In this document: positions 6,952 to 14,159 of the stretch, piece by piece
Numbering within the stretch: the first letter of the stretch is position 1
Layout of the letters: every line of letters starts with the position of its first letter
Virus record (IMG/VR): IMGVR_UViG_3300010401_000021
Coordinates: 1 to 41,768 of that record
Strand: one strand, 5' to 3'
Source: a virus
DNA: 41,768 nt
The notes under the pieces: generated by a model
The model's input: the letters and a program-made list of their open reading frames with translations, nothing else
What the model was told of the DNA's origin: nothing
Database searches by the model: none
Translations under genes and position numbers: made by a program

Positions 6952-7843
6952 GGCTGGCCTCCTGTAATCCCATCAACCAGTCCGCATAACGCTGCATGGG
7001 CTTAGTGAGGGAATCAAACGACTTGAAATAGTAATGCCCCAGCGCCGAGCCTTCGTAATGATTGATGATCGCTTTAATCGTGTGCATGTCGTAGCCCAGC
7101 TCATTGCCCATCACGTTGACCAAGGTGCGCCGCAGATCATAATTCCAGAGGCCATAAATCTTGAGAATCAAGCGCGTCTCATGCCAGCGCAATTTGACTG
7201 CATCACACGTCATCGGCTCATCGAGGCGCTGGCCTGGGAATAGATAGAGACTGGTACTCACCGGCCTGATCGCCTTCCATGCGGCCAGCCACGGCATATA
7301 CTGCGCAGGCAAGGGCAGCTCTTGTGTTTGGCCATTCTTGGTCTTGCCCTTCTGCCACGAGCCCATCTGCCCATAGGGCGTGATCGCCTCAAGCTTCGCC
7401 ATACGGGCTTCTCCTGGCCGGCAGCCCGTGAACAGCATCAGTCCATACAATGCTCGATCACGGATCTCGACGGGAGTGATGGCCCCCGCGAAATAGGTGA
7501 GCAAGGCTTTCAATTCTTCCTGCTTCCCCATGCGCATGCGCTTCGGGGTTTTCAGTTTGCGAATGCCCACCGTGGGATCGCCGCCCGTCCAGCGCTCCCG
7601 ATAGATGCCCCACCGACACGCGGCCCGAATCAAGGCGAGTTCGGTATTCGCTTTCGTCGCGCCCTTTTCATAATGGCCCTGGCAAATGCTCTGCTGCCGT
7701 TGCAGCAATTGCGCGCGCGTCGGCGTACTTGCACAGTGCAGCGCCCACTGGGACGCCACAAAGGACATCTTTTTAAACGAGGAGCGGCCCTTGAGATGTT
7801 CTTCGATATATTGCTTGAGCAGATCAGAAAAGGTGTCACACAT
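6938..7843 (-). CDS. int: Tyrosine integrase
   Basis: A 301-aa tyrosine recombinase that would integrate the phage at a host attachment site. Catalytic pattern: R142 (TGCRPGEAR), K167 or K169, then Y235-D-L-R238 where most family members have HxxR, H262 in INH, and the nucleophile Y271 or Y272 (GHYYF). The first 100 residues form the usual helical core-binding domain. I chose the ATG at 7843 because a GGAGG site lies 8 nt upstream; the frame stays open to 8035 but that extension is not protein-like. The 48-aa gene at 6805-6951 is translationally coupled to its end. Confidence 0.9.
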   Translation of the reverse strand: MCDTFSDLLKQYIEEHLKGRSSFKKMSFVASQWALHCASTPTRAQLLQRQQSICQGHYEKGATKANTELALIRAACRWGIYRERWTGGDPTVGIRKLKTPKRMRMGKQEELKALLTYFAGAITPVEIRDRALYGLMLFTGCRPGEARMAKLEAITPYGQMGSWQKGKTKNGQTQELPLPAQYMPWLAAWKAIRPVSTSLYLFPGQRLDEPMTCDAVKLRWHETRLILKIYGLWNYDLRRTLVNVMGNELGYDMHTIKAIINHYEGSALGHYYFKSFDSLTKPMQRYADWLMGLQEASHEPL

Positions 7844-8038
7844 CCTGGGCCTCCGTGGAGAAGTAAGGCCGCGAGTCTGTGCCTGCCCTGTCGGCCTATG
7901 CAATTCGTGTCGGCTACGTAAGCGCTCCACCGTCAGCCCGTTCTCCATGATCGCCCCATCCTTTCTATTTGTATTCGGTACCCTACCTACATACTGAGAG
8001 TCACCGCACCTCGTTCCGATCACCCGCCCCGTCAAACC
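7844..8038. other. Spacer upstream of integrase, no gene supported
   Basis: About 195 bp between the integrase start and the RHH regulator. It holds an open but unconvincing frame and one GTCAAAC half-site at 8031-8037. An attP site is expected near the integrase but I cannot identify it without a host sequence. Confidence 0.4.
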
Positions 8039-8099
8039 GCCTACTCATGCAGCTTCGCCTCTCTTGCGAGACTTCTTGCTGGGGGAGCCATGAGTAGGC
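8039..8099. repeat. 11-bp perfect inverted repeat spanning the RHH gene end
   Basis: GCCTACTCATG at 8039-8049 and CATGAGTAGGC at 8089-8099, with a 39-bp centre. The arms overlap the last 18 codons and the stop codon of the RHH gene. No U-tract follows, so an intrinsic terminator is unlikely. Integrase arm sites, a transcript-stabilising stem or a regulator site are possible. Confidence 0.6.
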
Positions 8100-8308
8100 T
8101 TATTAAAACGTTGGTCCATCTGTCCGGGTTGCGGGATCGACGGTACCACCGCCTTGCCGCGCAGCGCCGCCAGTTCGAGCCTGACTTGCTTCGAGACATC
8201 CCAGCCTGAGCGCTCCGCTGATTCCTTCAGGTCATCATGGAGCCAGCGCGGGAGTCTCAGCGCAATCCGCGCTTCCTCATCCTTCTTCTCTGCTTTCACG
8301 ATCATCAT
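8045..8308 (-). CDS. Arc/CopG-type ribbon-helix-helix regulator
   Basis: An 87-aa protein with an RHH core: RIALRLPRWLHDDLKESAER (beta strand plus helix A), then SGWDVSKQVRLELAALRG (helix B). A basic tail ends KKSRKRGEAA. RHH dimers bind the DNA major groove with the beta strand and usually repress their own operon. It lies upstream of the integrase on the same strand and diverges from a second RHH gene, suggesting a lysogeny switch. The ATG has a GGGAGG site 6 nt upstream; a promoter with TTGACT-N17-TACACT precedes it. Confidence 0.75.
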   Translation of the reverse strand: MMIVKAEKKDEEARIALRLPRWLHDDLKESAERSGWDVSKQVRLELAALRGKAVVPSIPQPGQMDQRFNKPTHGSPSKKSRKRGEAA

Positions 8309-8351
8309 GTGTCACCTCCCTTCATATGGATTACCTAGCATCAATGGCCCT

Positions 8352-8380
8352 AGTGTATGACGGGCGTACAACATAGTCAA
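8352..8380 (-). promoter_or_regulatory. Promoter of the RHH-integrase operon
   Basis: On the minus strand TTGACT (8375-8380) and TACACT (8352-8357) are separated by exactly 17 bp. This is the best sigma-70-like promoter in the window. A TACAAC half-site (8367-8372) lies in the spacer and a GTCAAACA half-site (8386-8393) just upstream. Confidence 0.55.
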
Positions 8381-8385
8381 CACCT

Positions 8386-8456
8386 GTCAAACATTTTTAT
8401 ATAATTCTTTCGTAGGGGTCTTGACAAACGTTGTTTGACGGTATACAACCGTTGTA
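8386..8456. promoter_or_regulatory. Operator region between the two RHH genes
   Basis: Contains GTCAAACA (8386-8393), the dyad CAAAC-GTT-GTTTG (8425-8437), TGTTTGAC (8432-8439) and a perfect 13-bp palindrome TACAACCGTTGTA (8444-8456). The first three share the half-site found at 4663-4689. They cover candidate promoters in both directions. Confidence 0.65.
8421..8449 (+). promoter_or_regulatory. Candidate promoter of the plus-strand accessory operon
   Basis: TTGACA at 8421-8426 and TACAAC at 8444-8449 with a 17-bp spacer; an alternative -10, TATACA, sits at 15 bp. The -35 and -10 both lie within operator repeats, consistent with direct repression. Confidence 0.45.
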
Positions 8457-8485
8457 GTACGAATCACGACAAGGAGCACGAACGA

Positions 8486-8653
8486 ATGATGACGAAGAAA
8501 CTCCATAGAGGAATCAGGCTGGAGCCGGTCTTGAATGCCCGGTGTGAGGCTGCTGCCGCAGATGTCGGCCTGAATTTCAGTGAATGGGTGAGAGAGGTCT
8601 TGCGCCGTGAAGTGGGGCTGAAGCGCCCGAATGGCAAGAAGCGGGCGGCCTGA
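8486..8653 (+). CDS. Second ribbon-helix-helix DNA-binding protein
   Basis: A 55-aa protein (MMTKKLHRGIRLEPVLNARC, then NFSEWVREVLRREVG and a KKRAA tail). Strand, helix and NFSEWVRE helix fit the Arc/CopG fold. The ATG at 8486 has an AAGGAG site. It is the first gene of the plus-strand accessory operon and faces the other RHH gene across the operator region, as Cro faces CI in lambda. Which of the two keeps the prophage silent cannot be told from sequence. Confidence 0.65.
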   Translation: MMTKKLHRGIRLEPVLNARCEAAAADVGLNFSEWVREVLRREVGLKRPNGKKRAA

Positions 8654-8693
8654 CCCGCGCCCAGCTGACACCGACCGCAGAGAGGAGGCAGTT

Positions 8694-8894
8694 ATGACCG
8701 ATCCCCGCACGTCCTTCATGATGCAGCTGTGTCGAGGTGAAGAGAAGGTATTGAAGGAGTTGGCGAGCACGCAGGTCACGCATCCGATGGACCTCTATCA
8801 ACCAGGCAGTGAGCGGTTGGAGAAGTTGTACGCCGCGATGGAGCAAGCGCAGCGGTTTTCATGGCCCAATCAGGGATACGAGGTGAACGTATGA
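8694..8894 (+). CDS. 66-aa hypothetical protein
   Basis: Helical protein (FMMQLCRGEEKVLKELASTQ, then SERLEKLYAAMEQAQRF) with a strong GAGGAGG site before the ATG. It ends by ATGA overlap with the next gene. No family recognised; likely an early accessory protein. Confidence 0.55.
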   Translation: MTDPRTSFMMQLCRGEEKVLKELASTQVTHPMDLYQPGSERLEKLYAAMEQAQRFSWPNQGYEVNV

Positions 8895-9040
8895 AACATG
8901 ATGTCCTCACCGTCGCACTGTATCCAAAACCCAACGTCCACTGGCAGGACGCGCCGCTGTCTGATGTGTGGGCCATCGTCAAGCTCGCCACGCTGGGGGG
9001 CTTGGTGCTGTGGATCTTGGCGGTCTTGGTGATGTTGTGA
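8891..9040 (+). CDS. 49-aa C-terminally anchored membrane protein
   Basis: A short polar N-terminus followed by one membrane helix to the end (AIVKLATLGGLVLWILAVLV). The start overlaps the previous stop by ATGA. Function unknown; the topology suggests an inner-membrane protein with its N-terminal part in the cytoplasm or periplasm. Confidence 0.5.
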   Translation: MKHDVLTVALYPKPNVHWQDAPLSDVWAIVKLATLGGLVLWILAVLVML

Positions 9041-9075
9041 CGCATAACTGCCTTTCAACTGATCATCAGGTAGAC

Positions 9076-9231
9076 ATGGATTATCATTTAGCGTGTCGCC
9101 TTGAGGATGCGTGCCCGTGGGAGACGTGCTCGAAACTGTGGACCCATGCTGGATGGCTGGACCTGATTGAGACGATCAAAACCCTCTCGCCTGAGGCCTA
9201 TGCGGCCCTGAGGAAGGATGTCTTGACATGA
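9076..9231 (+). CDS. 51-aa hypothetical protein
   Basis: Starts MDYHLACRLEDACPWETCSK and ends in a helix ([14 protein letters not shown]). Three cysteines and a histidine could bind metal but no standard spacing is present. ATGA overlap with the next gene supports expression. Confidence 0.45.
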   Translation: MDYHLACRLEDACPWETCSKLWTHAGWLDLIETIKTLSPEAYAALRKDVLT

Positions 9232-9401
9232 TTGACCTAGAACGAGACCTCATCGAAGCCCGCGAGATATTTGAAGGCCGCACGCTGATGATCCCAGAAA
9301 TCCGGCACCTCAAGGCCATGCAAAATCATTTCGACGATAGCCTCATTGTCCTGGCGCTCAAGGCGGCACGGCTGCATGATGACATCATGGCCGCAGATTA
9401 A
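9228..9401 (+). CDS. 57-aa helical hypothetical protein
   Basis: Coupled to the previous gene by ATGA. Almost entirely helix-forming ([20 protein letters not shown], then [20 protein letters not shown]). Not recognised. The HNH gene follows after 10 nt. Confidence 0.45.
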   Translation: MIDLERDLIEAREIFEGRTLMIPEIRHLKAMQNHFDDSLIVLALKAARLHDDIMAAD

Positions 9402-9411
9402 GGATAGAACA

Positions 9412-9963
9412 ATGTCCAACCTTTGCGAATGTGGATGCGGACAGCTAGCGCCTATTGCGAAATATAGCAGCAAGTTTCATGGATGGATTAAGGGAAACCC
9501 AAAGCGCTTTATTAGATACCATGCCTCCAAAGTCAATCATGCTAGAGGAGAACAAAGCCATAACTGGCGAGGAGGTCGAACTGAACGAAGCATGGGATAT
9601 ATAGGAGTGTTATGTCATGGACATCCAAGGGCAACGTCGTCAGGCCATGTTCTTGAGCATATACTCATTGCAGAAAAAGCACTCGGTCATATTCTTCCAG
9701 TGAAAGCCAGAGTTCATCATGTCAATGGCCATCGCGGACAAAATACAAATAGCAATTTGGTGATCTGTGAAAATCAGGCCTATCATTTATTGCTTCATCG
9801 GAGGGAGCGAGCCATTCAAGCCGGTGCGCCTCCACATTGGCTCTCTTGTCGATATTGTAAGAACTATGACGCGCCTGAAAATATGTGGGTGGGCATTTCT
9901 CGCCAGCATCATCGGGAATGTCTGAATAATTACCAGAGAACCCAAAGAGAAGTAGGGCGATAA
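9412..9963 (+). CDS. HNH homing-type endonuclease
   Basis: A 183-aa protein. The N-terminus has a CECGCGQ zinc element followed by [14 protein letters not shown]. The nuclease core is [10 protein letters not shown], then [17 protein letters not shown], the catalytic [17 protein letters not shown] and a final [10 protein letters not shown] last CRYC...HHREC pair may bind a second zinc. HNH proteins of this type are usually free-standing homing endonucleases that nick DNA to spread themselves. The codon use is more AT-rich than the neighbours, a sign of separate origin. AAGGA lies 9 nt before the ATG. Confidence 0.8.
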   Translation: MSNLCECGCGQLAPIAKYSSKFHGWIKGNPKRFIRYHASKVNHARGEQSHNWRGGRTERSMGYIGVLCHGHPRATSSGHVLEHILIAEKALGHILPVKARVHHVNGHRGQNTNSNLVICENQAYHLLLHRRERAIQAGAPPHWLSCRYCKNYDAPENMWVGISRQHHRECLNNYQRTQREVGR

Positions 9964-10001
9964 ATGATGACCCCCGCCGCCGCGCAGGAGGTGAACGCAT
10001 A

Positions 10002-10187
10002 ATGGATAAGCAATATTTAGGTGATAGCGTCTACGCCGAGTTTGACGGATACCACGTCATCCTCACGACAGAGAATGGATTGCCTGATGATCCAAGCAAT
10101 CGAATTGCCCTAGAGTCACAAGTGATAGCCGCATTAAACAATTATGTTCAATTCATAAAGGAGAAGCATTATGAGAGTGCAGGTTGA
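10002..10187 (+). CDS. 61-aa hypothetical protein
   Basis: MDKQYLGDSVYAEFDGYHVI, then LTTENGLPDDPSNRIALESQ and a terminal helix (VIAALNNYVQFIKEKH). A small single-domain protein often seen among phage early genes; I recognise the type but not a function. Strong AGGAGG site upstream. It overlaps the next start by 17 nt. Confidence 0.6.
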   Translation: MDKQYLGDSVYAEFDGYHVILTTENGLPDDPSNRIALESQVIAALNNYVQFIKEKHYESAG

Positions 10188-10395
10188 GTTGGCATCTACG
10201 CAGGACATTGCAGGACTGAAGGACATTGTTGAGCAATGGGAATCGCAGTTCCCCATGGGGAAATTGGCTGGTGTCAGTGCCTATGGGACATTCCGTATCC
10301 AGCTTGAAATGCCAGAGGCAACAAAGGTGCTTGTTCCACAGATCGTTGACGCACGGAGTAGCGTCGAGCCGCTTCCTGATGCCACTGACCTATAG
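10171..10395 (+). CDS. 74-aa hypothetical protein
   Basis: An alpha/beta mini-protein (MRVQVELASTQDIAGLKDIV, then YGTFRIQLEMPEATKVLVPQ) without a recognisable catalytic motif. It overlaps both neighbours by about 17 nt. Function unknown. Confidence 0.5.
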   Translation: MRVQVELASTQDIAGLKDIVEQWESQFPMGKLAGVSAYGTFRIQLEMPEATKVLVPQIVDARSSVEPLPDATDL

Positions 10396-10564
10396 CGCCG
10401 CGCAGAGGGGCAATGGGGGCCGGCCAACGTGTGTGGATTGCGGCGTACCCTGTGCGTATGACCGGGAGTTCAAAGCTACGAGGCGGTGCCAGAGTTGCTA
10501 TCCGTTTATCCCTTTAACTACTACCGCAAAGGAGTTGATCCATGGAGTCCAGCCAAAGTCCTGA
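10379..10564 (+). CDS. 61-aa zinc-finger protein
   Basis: Carries two CxxC pairs (CVDCG at 18-22 and CQSCY at 37-41) 16 residues apart, typical of a small treble-clef or ribbon domain that binds nucleic acid. The ATG at 10379 gives a compact protein; the same frame is open upstream but that part overlaps the 74-aa gene and is not protein-like. Its tail overlaps the ERF gene start. Confidence 0.5.
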   Translation: MPLTYSAAQRGNGGRPTCVDCGVPCAYDREFKATRRCQSCYPFIPLTTTAKELIHGVQPKS

Positions 10565-11261
10565 AATCGATAAGCTTGCGGGGGCCATTGTTCGGGCACA
10601 GGTCAAGCTGATGCCTGCCAAAAAGGACGCGACCAATCCGTTCTTTCACTCCAAATATGCGGATCTCTCCTCGGTCTGGACAGCCCTGCTCCCATTCCGC
10701 AACGAAGAGATTGCCATTACCCAGAGTCCCATGGAGTCACCGGATGGGCATATCCTGCTGGAAACTCAGCTCACCCATAGCAGCGGCCAGTGGATGCGCA
10801 GCTGTCTTAAGATGCGTGTCGCCAAGGACGATCCTCAAGGGGCAGGGAGTGCGCTGACCTATGCGAGGCGCTATGCGCTGGGCTGCATGACTGGGTTAGT
10901 GACGGAAGAGGATGACGATGGAAATTCAGCATCGATCAAACATTCGGCGCAGATAGATGCAGCAGCTCCCCGCGGAGGGCAAAGGTCTCAGGTCGGGGCG
11001 TTGCTTCCCAGGACGGAGCCAGAGCTGGCGAACCATGTGAAATCCTGCGCCCCTGTTGCGAAGTGGGTTGTGCCCTTTGGGAAAATGAAGGGCCAGCCCA
11101 TTAGCGATGTGTCCGACGATGACGTGGATTATCTCCTGCGGTATTACACCACCAAGCTGCAAGACGCGGCGAATGCGACCTCTCGGTATCGAGACGAGTG
11201 GGAGAACGCCATTATGGAAATTCGTGCAGAGCAACTCTATAGGACGCCGGTCACAGCCTGA
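10542..11261 (+). CDS. erf: ERF-family single-strand annealing protein
   Basis: A 239-aa recombinase of the ERF superfamily: NPFFHSKYADLSSVWTALLP, then QLTHSSGQWMRSCLKM, and the hallmark GSALTYARRYALGCMTGL followed by EEDDDGN. These form oligomeric rings that anneal complementary single strands during phage recombination and replication restart. The C-terminal segment (VPFGKMKGQPISDVSDDDVD, then YLLRYY) is the small DUF3820-like domain often fused to phage recombination and nuclease proteins. Works with the RusA-like resolvase at 11955-12377. Confidence 0.88.
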   Translation: MESSQSPEIDKLAGAIVRAQVKLMPAKKDATNPFFHSKYADLSSVWTALLPFRNEEIAITQSPMESPDGHILLETQLTHSSGQWMRSCLKMRVAKDDPQGAGSALTYARRYALGCMTGLVTEEDDDGNSASIKHSAQIDAAAPRGGQRSQVGALLPRTEPELANHVKSCAPVAKWVVPFGKMKGQPISDVSDDDVDYLLRYYTTKLQDAANATSRYRDEWENAIMEIRAEQLYRTPVTA

Positions 11262-11283
11262 CGCGGCGGGCGGGGGGATTGTA

Positions 11284-11544
11284 ATGGCTAAGGACATTCA
11301 TCAGCATGACTGGACGCGCGTAAAAAGCCCCGTGACTGGCGAGCCATATGAGGTGTGCGCATGTGGTGACATCAATATGGATGTGGTGTCAGATGGCACC
11401 GTTCATGCGATCGTCGAGGAGTTGACAAATATTCTGACCCAGCATCTCAGTGGTCTTAGTCCTGAGGAGCGACAAGCGAGAATTGATGCTGGTAGGAAAA
11501 CCATAGATGCATTTAGGCGTAGGAAGAATGGGTCTGGAACATGA
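11284..11544 (+). CDS. 86-aa hypothetical protein
   Basis: MAKDIHQHDWTRVKSPVTGE with VCACGDINM, then a helical tail (LSPEERQARIDAGRKTIDAF). The histidine/cysteine-rich N-terminus could bind zinc. A G-rich ribosome-binding stretch precedes the ATG. ATGA overlap with the next gene. Confidence 0.5.
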   Translation: MAKDIHQHDWTRVKSPVTGEPYEVCACGDINMDVVSDGTVHAIVEELTNILTQHLSGLSPEERQARIDAGRKTIDAFRRRKNGSGT

Positions 11545-11837
11545 GATGCCAGAAGTGCCAAGGCTGCTTTCATTGGTCCCATAATGAGTGGGGCGAGAAT
11601 CTAGAGCCGATCTGCATCAACTGCGGCAATAGGCCGATGAACATCCCCCTGCCCCCCCGCCCCCCCGACCTGCGCAAGGTGAACGGGGCGCATCTGGTGC
11701 GGGAGGTCAAGAATGAGTGCCCTAGGGGCCATCCGTGGACTCAGGCCAGCACGTACTTTTATAAACTGGCAAGCGGGAGAACGACGAGGCGGTGCAGGAT
11801 TTGTAGTCGTCAAAGATATCATCGGGTGATTGCGTGA
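11541..11837 (+). CDS. Double zinc-finger protein, HNH-like C-terminus
   Basis: A 98-aa protein with CQKCQGC and CINCG in the first half, a proline-rich linker encoded by a C-tract, and ECPRGHPWTQASTYF...CRICSRQRYHR in the second half. The CPRGH...CRxCxRxR block is common in phage HNH-associated zinc domains, but no catalytic HNH core follows, so it may be only the DNA-binding part. Coupled to the previous gene by ATGA. Confidence 0.6.
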   Translation: MRCQKCQGCFHWSHNEWGENLEPICINCGNRPMNIPLPPRPPDLRKVNGAHLVREVKNECPRGHPWTQASTYFYKLASGRTTRRCRICSRQRYHRVIA

Positions 11838-11852
11838 GGAGGTGATGTGTTT

Positions 11853-11939
11853 ATGGGATGCACCTGTACATTTGGCTCAATAAACCCAAACTGCGTATTG
11901 CATCGTAACAGTATGACCGATGGGGGCCGCGCATCCTAG
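11853..11939 (+). CDS. 28-aa Cys-rich micro-ORF
   Basis: MGCTCTFGSINPNCVLHRNS plus eight residues. The CxC...C..H pattern could hold a metal, and a very good GAGGAGG site precedes it, but length alone makes it uncertain. Confidence 0.35.
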   Translation: MGCTCTFGSINPNCVLHRNSMTDGGRAS

Positions 11940-11954
11940 ACACGCGGTAAAACT

Positions 11955-12377
11955 ATGAGGCAAATCATCTCCGCCGAACAATCTGCGCTCTGCCCCTTTC
12001 CGCCGTTCATGGTGTCGGTAACTGGCCAATGTGTGAGCGGCAAGAACCAAGTGCAGCTCTTGTTTCGCAACGGCAAGGTGATGAAGTACCCAAATAAGGT
12101 CTTTAAGGACTGGCGAGATCGAGCCTCTATCGAGATCCGCTCCCAATTCATGCGTGCCCCTGAGATCACCAAGCCGGTGCGCCTGACGTGTAGCTACTGG
12201 CCGGGAGACAAGCGCACACGCGATGTTTCTGGATGTTTGGATGCCCTGTTCCACGTCTTGGTCTACAGCAAAGTGCTGAAGGACGATGGACTCATTTATG
12301 ACGTAATCTGGAAGCGGCACGAGATGAACCGGAAGTTCCCTAAAATCGTGATGGAGATTGAAGCATGGCAGCCATGA
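11955..12377 (+). CDS. rusA: RusA-like Holliday junction resolvase
   Basis: A 140-aa protein with the RusA layout: an N-terminal strand (FMVSVTGQCVSGKNQVQ), a helix (PNKVFKDWRDRASIEIRSQF), strand RLTCSYWPGD and the active-site region KRTRDVSGCLDALFHVLV followed by KVLKDDGLI. RusA cuts Holliday junctions made by phage recombination. In E. coli RusA the active region reads DxDN; here it reads DVSG, so the second acidic residue and the asparagine are not conserved and activity should be tested. The start is the ATG at 11955. Confidence 0.75.
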   Translation: MRQIISAEQSALCPFPPFMVSVTGQCVSGKNQVQLLFRNGKVMKYPNKVFKDWRDRASIEIRSQFMRAPEITKPVRLTCSYWPGDKRTRDVSGCLDALFHVLVYSKVLKDDGLIYDVIWKRHEMNRKFPKIVMEIEAWQP

Positions 12378-12411
12378 CCCGCGCCCTCCTCTTCACGCCA
12401 GAGAGCTATGT

Positions 12412-12753
12412 ATGCCATTTGTAAAAAGTCGGTATCCCAAGGACTGGACGGCTATTTCTAAGCGTATTCGCGCACGGTCTGGTGGGCGCTGTGAATGTGA
12501 GGGAGAGTGTGGGCTGCATCGTACGACACCTGGACCACGGCGATGCGTGGAATTGAACGGCCAGCCGGCGAAGTGGGCCAAGGGGAAGGTGGTCCTAACC
12601 GTGGCGCACCTGAACCATACGGAAATGGATTGCCGAGACGAGAACCTGAAGGCCATGTGTCAACGCTGTCACCTTCGCTATGACCATGATCTGCATCAGG
12701 CGAATGCGAGAACTACGCGCCGGGCTCGCAAGGCAACAGGTGAGTTATTCTAA
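12412..12753 (+). CDS. HNH endonuclease
   Basis: A 113-aa protein with a compact HNH core: zinc ligands CECEGECGLH, then VVLTVAHLNH, DENLKAMCQRCHLRYD. The second HNH histidine is in AHLNH and the CxxCH pair closes the metal site. HNH genes in this position may act in packaging or recombination, or be homing elements. I start at ATG 12412; a TTG at 12358 would add 18 residues overlapping RusA. Confidence 0.75.
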   Translation: MPFVKSRYPKDWTAISKRIRARSGGRCECEGECGLHRTTPGPRRCVELNGQPAKWAKGKVVLTVAHLNHTEMDCRDENLKAMCQRCHLRYDHDLHQANARTTRRARKATGELF

Positions 12754-12782
12754 CCTCTCACGGGCAGGCGGGGGGCCGGTGA

Positions 12783-12923
12783 ATGAAGTGTATATTCAAA
12801 GGCTGTGAGCGCGTTGGTGAACCTGCTGAAGGATTCGATTTCTTTGCCTGTGAGCCGTGCCTAGAAGAACTTGAGCGCGAATGCAACAGGCTAGCAGTCC
12901 AGCGCGTGGCTGAGAATAATTAG
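12783..12923 (+). CDS. 46-aa Cys-rich protein
   Basis: MKCIFKGCERVGEPAEGFDF, then FACEPCLEELERE. Two Cys pairs (CxxxxC and CxxC) in a small zinc-finger arrangement, with a G-rich ribosome-binding stretch upstream. Function unknown. Confidence 0.5.
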   Translation: MKCIFKGCERVGEPAEGFDFFACEPCLEELERECNRLAVQRVAENN

Positions 12924-12949
12924 CCCATCGCGGCTGAACGAGGAGGAGC

Positions 12950-13126
12950 ATGAGACTCATTTGGAATATCCGCATGTCCGTACTGGGTAATGGTCGCTAT
13001 GTTGTGGCGATTCAGAATGAAAACGGTGGCCGGGTACGAGGCGAAGGCCGCACGCCGTATGACGCCTATCGAGCGGCTGAGATTCAGTTGGTGATTAAAC
13101 CAGCGTGCGAATGGATGAAGCCTTGA
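12950..13126 (+). CDS. 58-aa hypothetical protein
   Basis: Beta-beta-alpha mini-protein (MRLIWNIRMSVLGNGRYVVA, then GRTPYDAYRAAEIQLVIK). A strong GAGGAGGAGC site precedes the ATG. Not recognised. Confidence 0.55.
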   Translation: MRLIWNIRMSVLGNGRYVVAIQNENGGRVRGEGRTPYDAYRAAEIQLVIKPACEWMKP

Positions 13127-13157
13127 GCCGCGTGCACGCAGGGCACAGGGGGGAGTG

Positions 13158-13412
13158 ATGAAAAAGTACGTCAAAAACTTTGGTAGTCCATTCCAAGGTG
13201 AAGAGGATTTCAAGCCGTGCTACCTGGCCGCTGACGTGGAGCGGGTGTTGCAAATCTATAAAGATGCCTTGAAGGCTATAGGGTATCGTAAGACGTGCGA
13301 CTGTTCCAAATGTGTGAAAGGTACAAAACTTCTCGCACAACTCAAGCCGGAGGGAGGCCGCGATGGGGATGACGAGGGAGCAGGTAGTTCAAAAAGTAAA
13401 CGATTCTGTTAA
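13158..13412 (+). CDS. 84-aa hypothetical protein with CxCxxC
   Basis: A helical segment (AADVERVLQIYKDALKAIGY) followed by TCDCSKCVKG, a probable metal site, and a disordered GDDEGAGSSKSK tail. The tail is read from the first 50 nt of the next gene in another frame. A GTG three bases upstream is an alternative start. Confidence 0.5.
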   Translation: MKKYVKNFGSPFQGEEDFKPCYLAADVERVLQIYKDALKAIGYRKTCDCSKCVKGTKLLAQLKPEGGRDGDDEGAGSSKSKRFC

Positions 13413-14010
13413 TGAATACTTCGACGCTGGTAGCGGATGGGCAGCGGCAGGAGGATTGCGCCAACGGCTTGACGATATTCTAGACACCGACGCCGCCCTC
13501 CGCACCCAGCTAGAGGCGAGGGAGAAGGAAGCCAAGCAGCGTGTTGAGGTTGTCTACAGGCCAATCATTGAGCAAGGGAAACTGTCATGCACTATTAACG
13601 GCAAGACGCTTGACCTAGCTGACGTGCGGCCTTTCGGTACATTCGATCAGCTCCAGGCCCAGCTCGCCGCCGCGCTCGCGACCATCGAGCGGTTAGACCA
13701 GCTTACGACGATGCAACAGGGTGGGATTACAGACCTCCATGAGCAGTTAAAAGCATACGAGGGCGGGGCCTTGCATGATGAACTGATGGCCCAGTGTCAA
13801 CTCATTGACCGCCTCCAGCAGCGGGTGGGGAAGTTGGAAAAGGGGCTGAATTGGACTGAGGACGGCTGCGCGATGCTGATTGAACATACCAGCAGCACCT
13901 TCTTCAAGAAGGGCGATGAGTGGTTGCAGAAGGTCCTCGATTGGCGAGCACGACAACCCAAGCTCTATGATCTCACGCCACCGGGGGCACACGGGAAGGA
14001 GGGGGCATGA
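13363..14010 (+). CDS. Coiled-coil hypothetical protein
   Basis: A 215-aa protein dominated by coiled coil (LEAREKEAKQRVEVVYRPII, then LQAQLAAALATIERLDQL and LIDRLQQRVGKLEKGL). No catalytic motif. Such proteins in phage accessory regions are usually of unknown function. A GGAGGGAGG stretch precedes the ATG. The end overlaps the next start by ATGA. Confidence 0.65.
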   Translation: MGMTREQVVQKVNDSVNEYFDAGSGWAAAGGLRQRLDDILDTDAALRTQLEAREKEAKQRVEVVYRPIIEQGKLSCTINGKTLDLADVRPFGTFDQLQAQLAAALATIERLDQLTTMQQGGITDLHEQLKAYEGGALHDELMAQCQLIDRLQQRVGKLEKGLNWTEDGCAMLIEHTSSTFFKKGDEWLQKVLDWRARQPKLYDLTPPGAHGKEGA

Positions 14011-14159
14011 AGGATGATGAGTACAAGTTTGCCTGGGTTCCACTGACCACGCATACACTGATAGACAACTCGTGGGTCGTAACAGGCCAGTCATGGCTCA
14101 AGTGGGTTCGTGTCGTGAGAACCATATGGGGTGATGTGATTTACGAGAGGAAACCATGA
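14007..14159 (+). CDS. 50-aa hypothetical protein
   Basis: MKDDEYKFAWVPLTTHTLID, then WLKWVRVVRTIWGDVIYERK. Joined to both neighbours by ATGA overlaps. The W-rich beta pattern suggests a small barrel or sheet. Not recognised. Confidence 0.5.
   Translation: MKDDEYKFAWVPLTTHTLIDNSWVVTGQSWLKWVRVVRTIWGDVIYERKP

Noticed and set aside
7322-7921. Plus-strand frame (199 aa) opposite the integrase
   Set aside because: Shadow of the integrase gene, whose catalytic residues are all in frame on the minus strand.
7844-8035. N-terminal extension of the integrase
   Set aside because: The frame is open but its residues do not look like a domain, and a GGAGG site sits at the ATG at 7843.
11646-11671. C-rich tract as a possible G-quadruplex
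   Set aside because: It encodes the proline-rich linker of the double zinc-finger protein and is adequately explained by coding; no other evidence supports a structural role.
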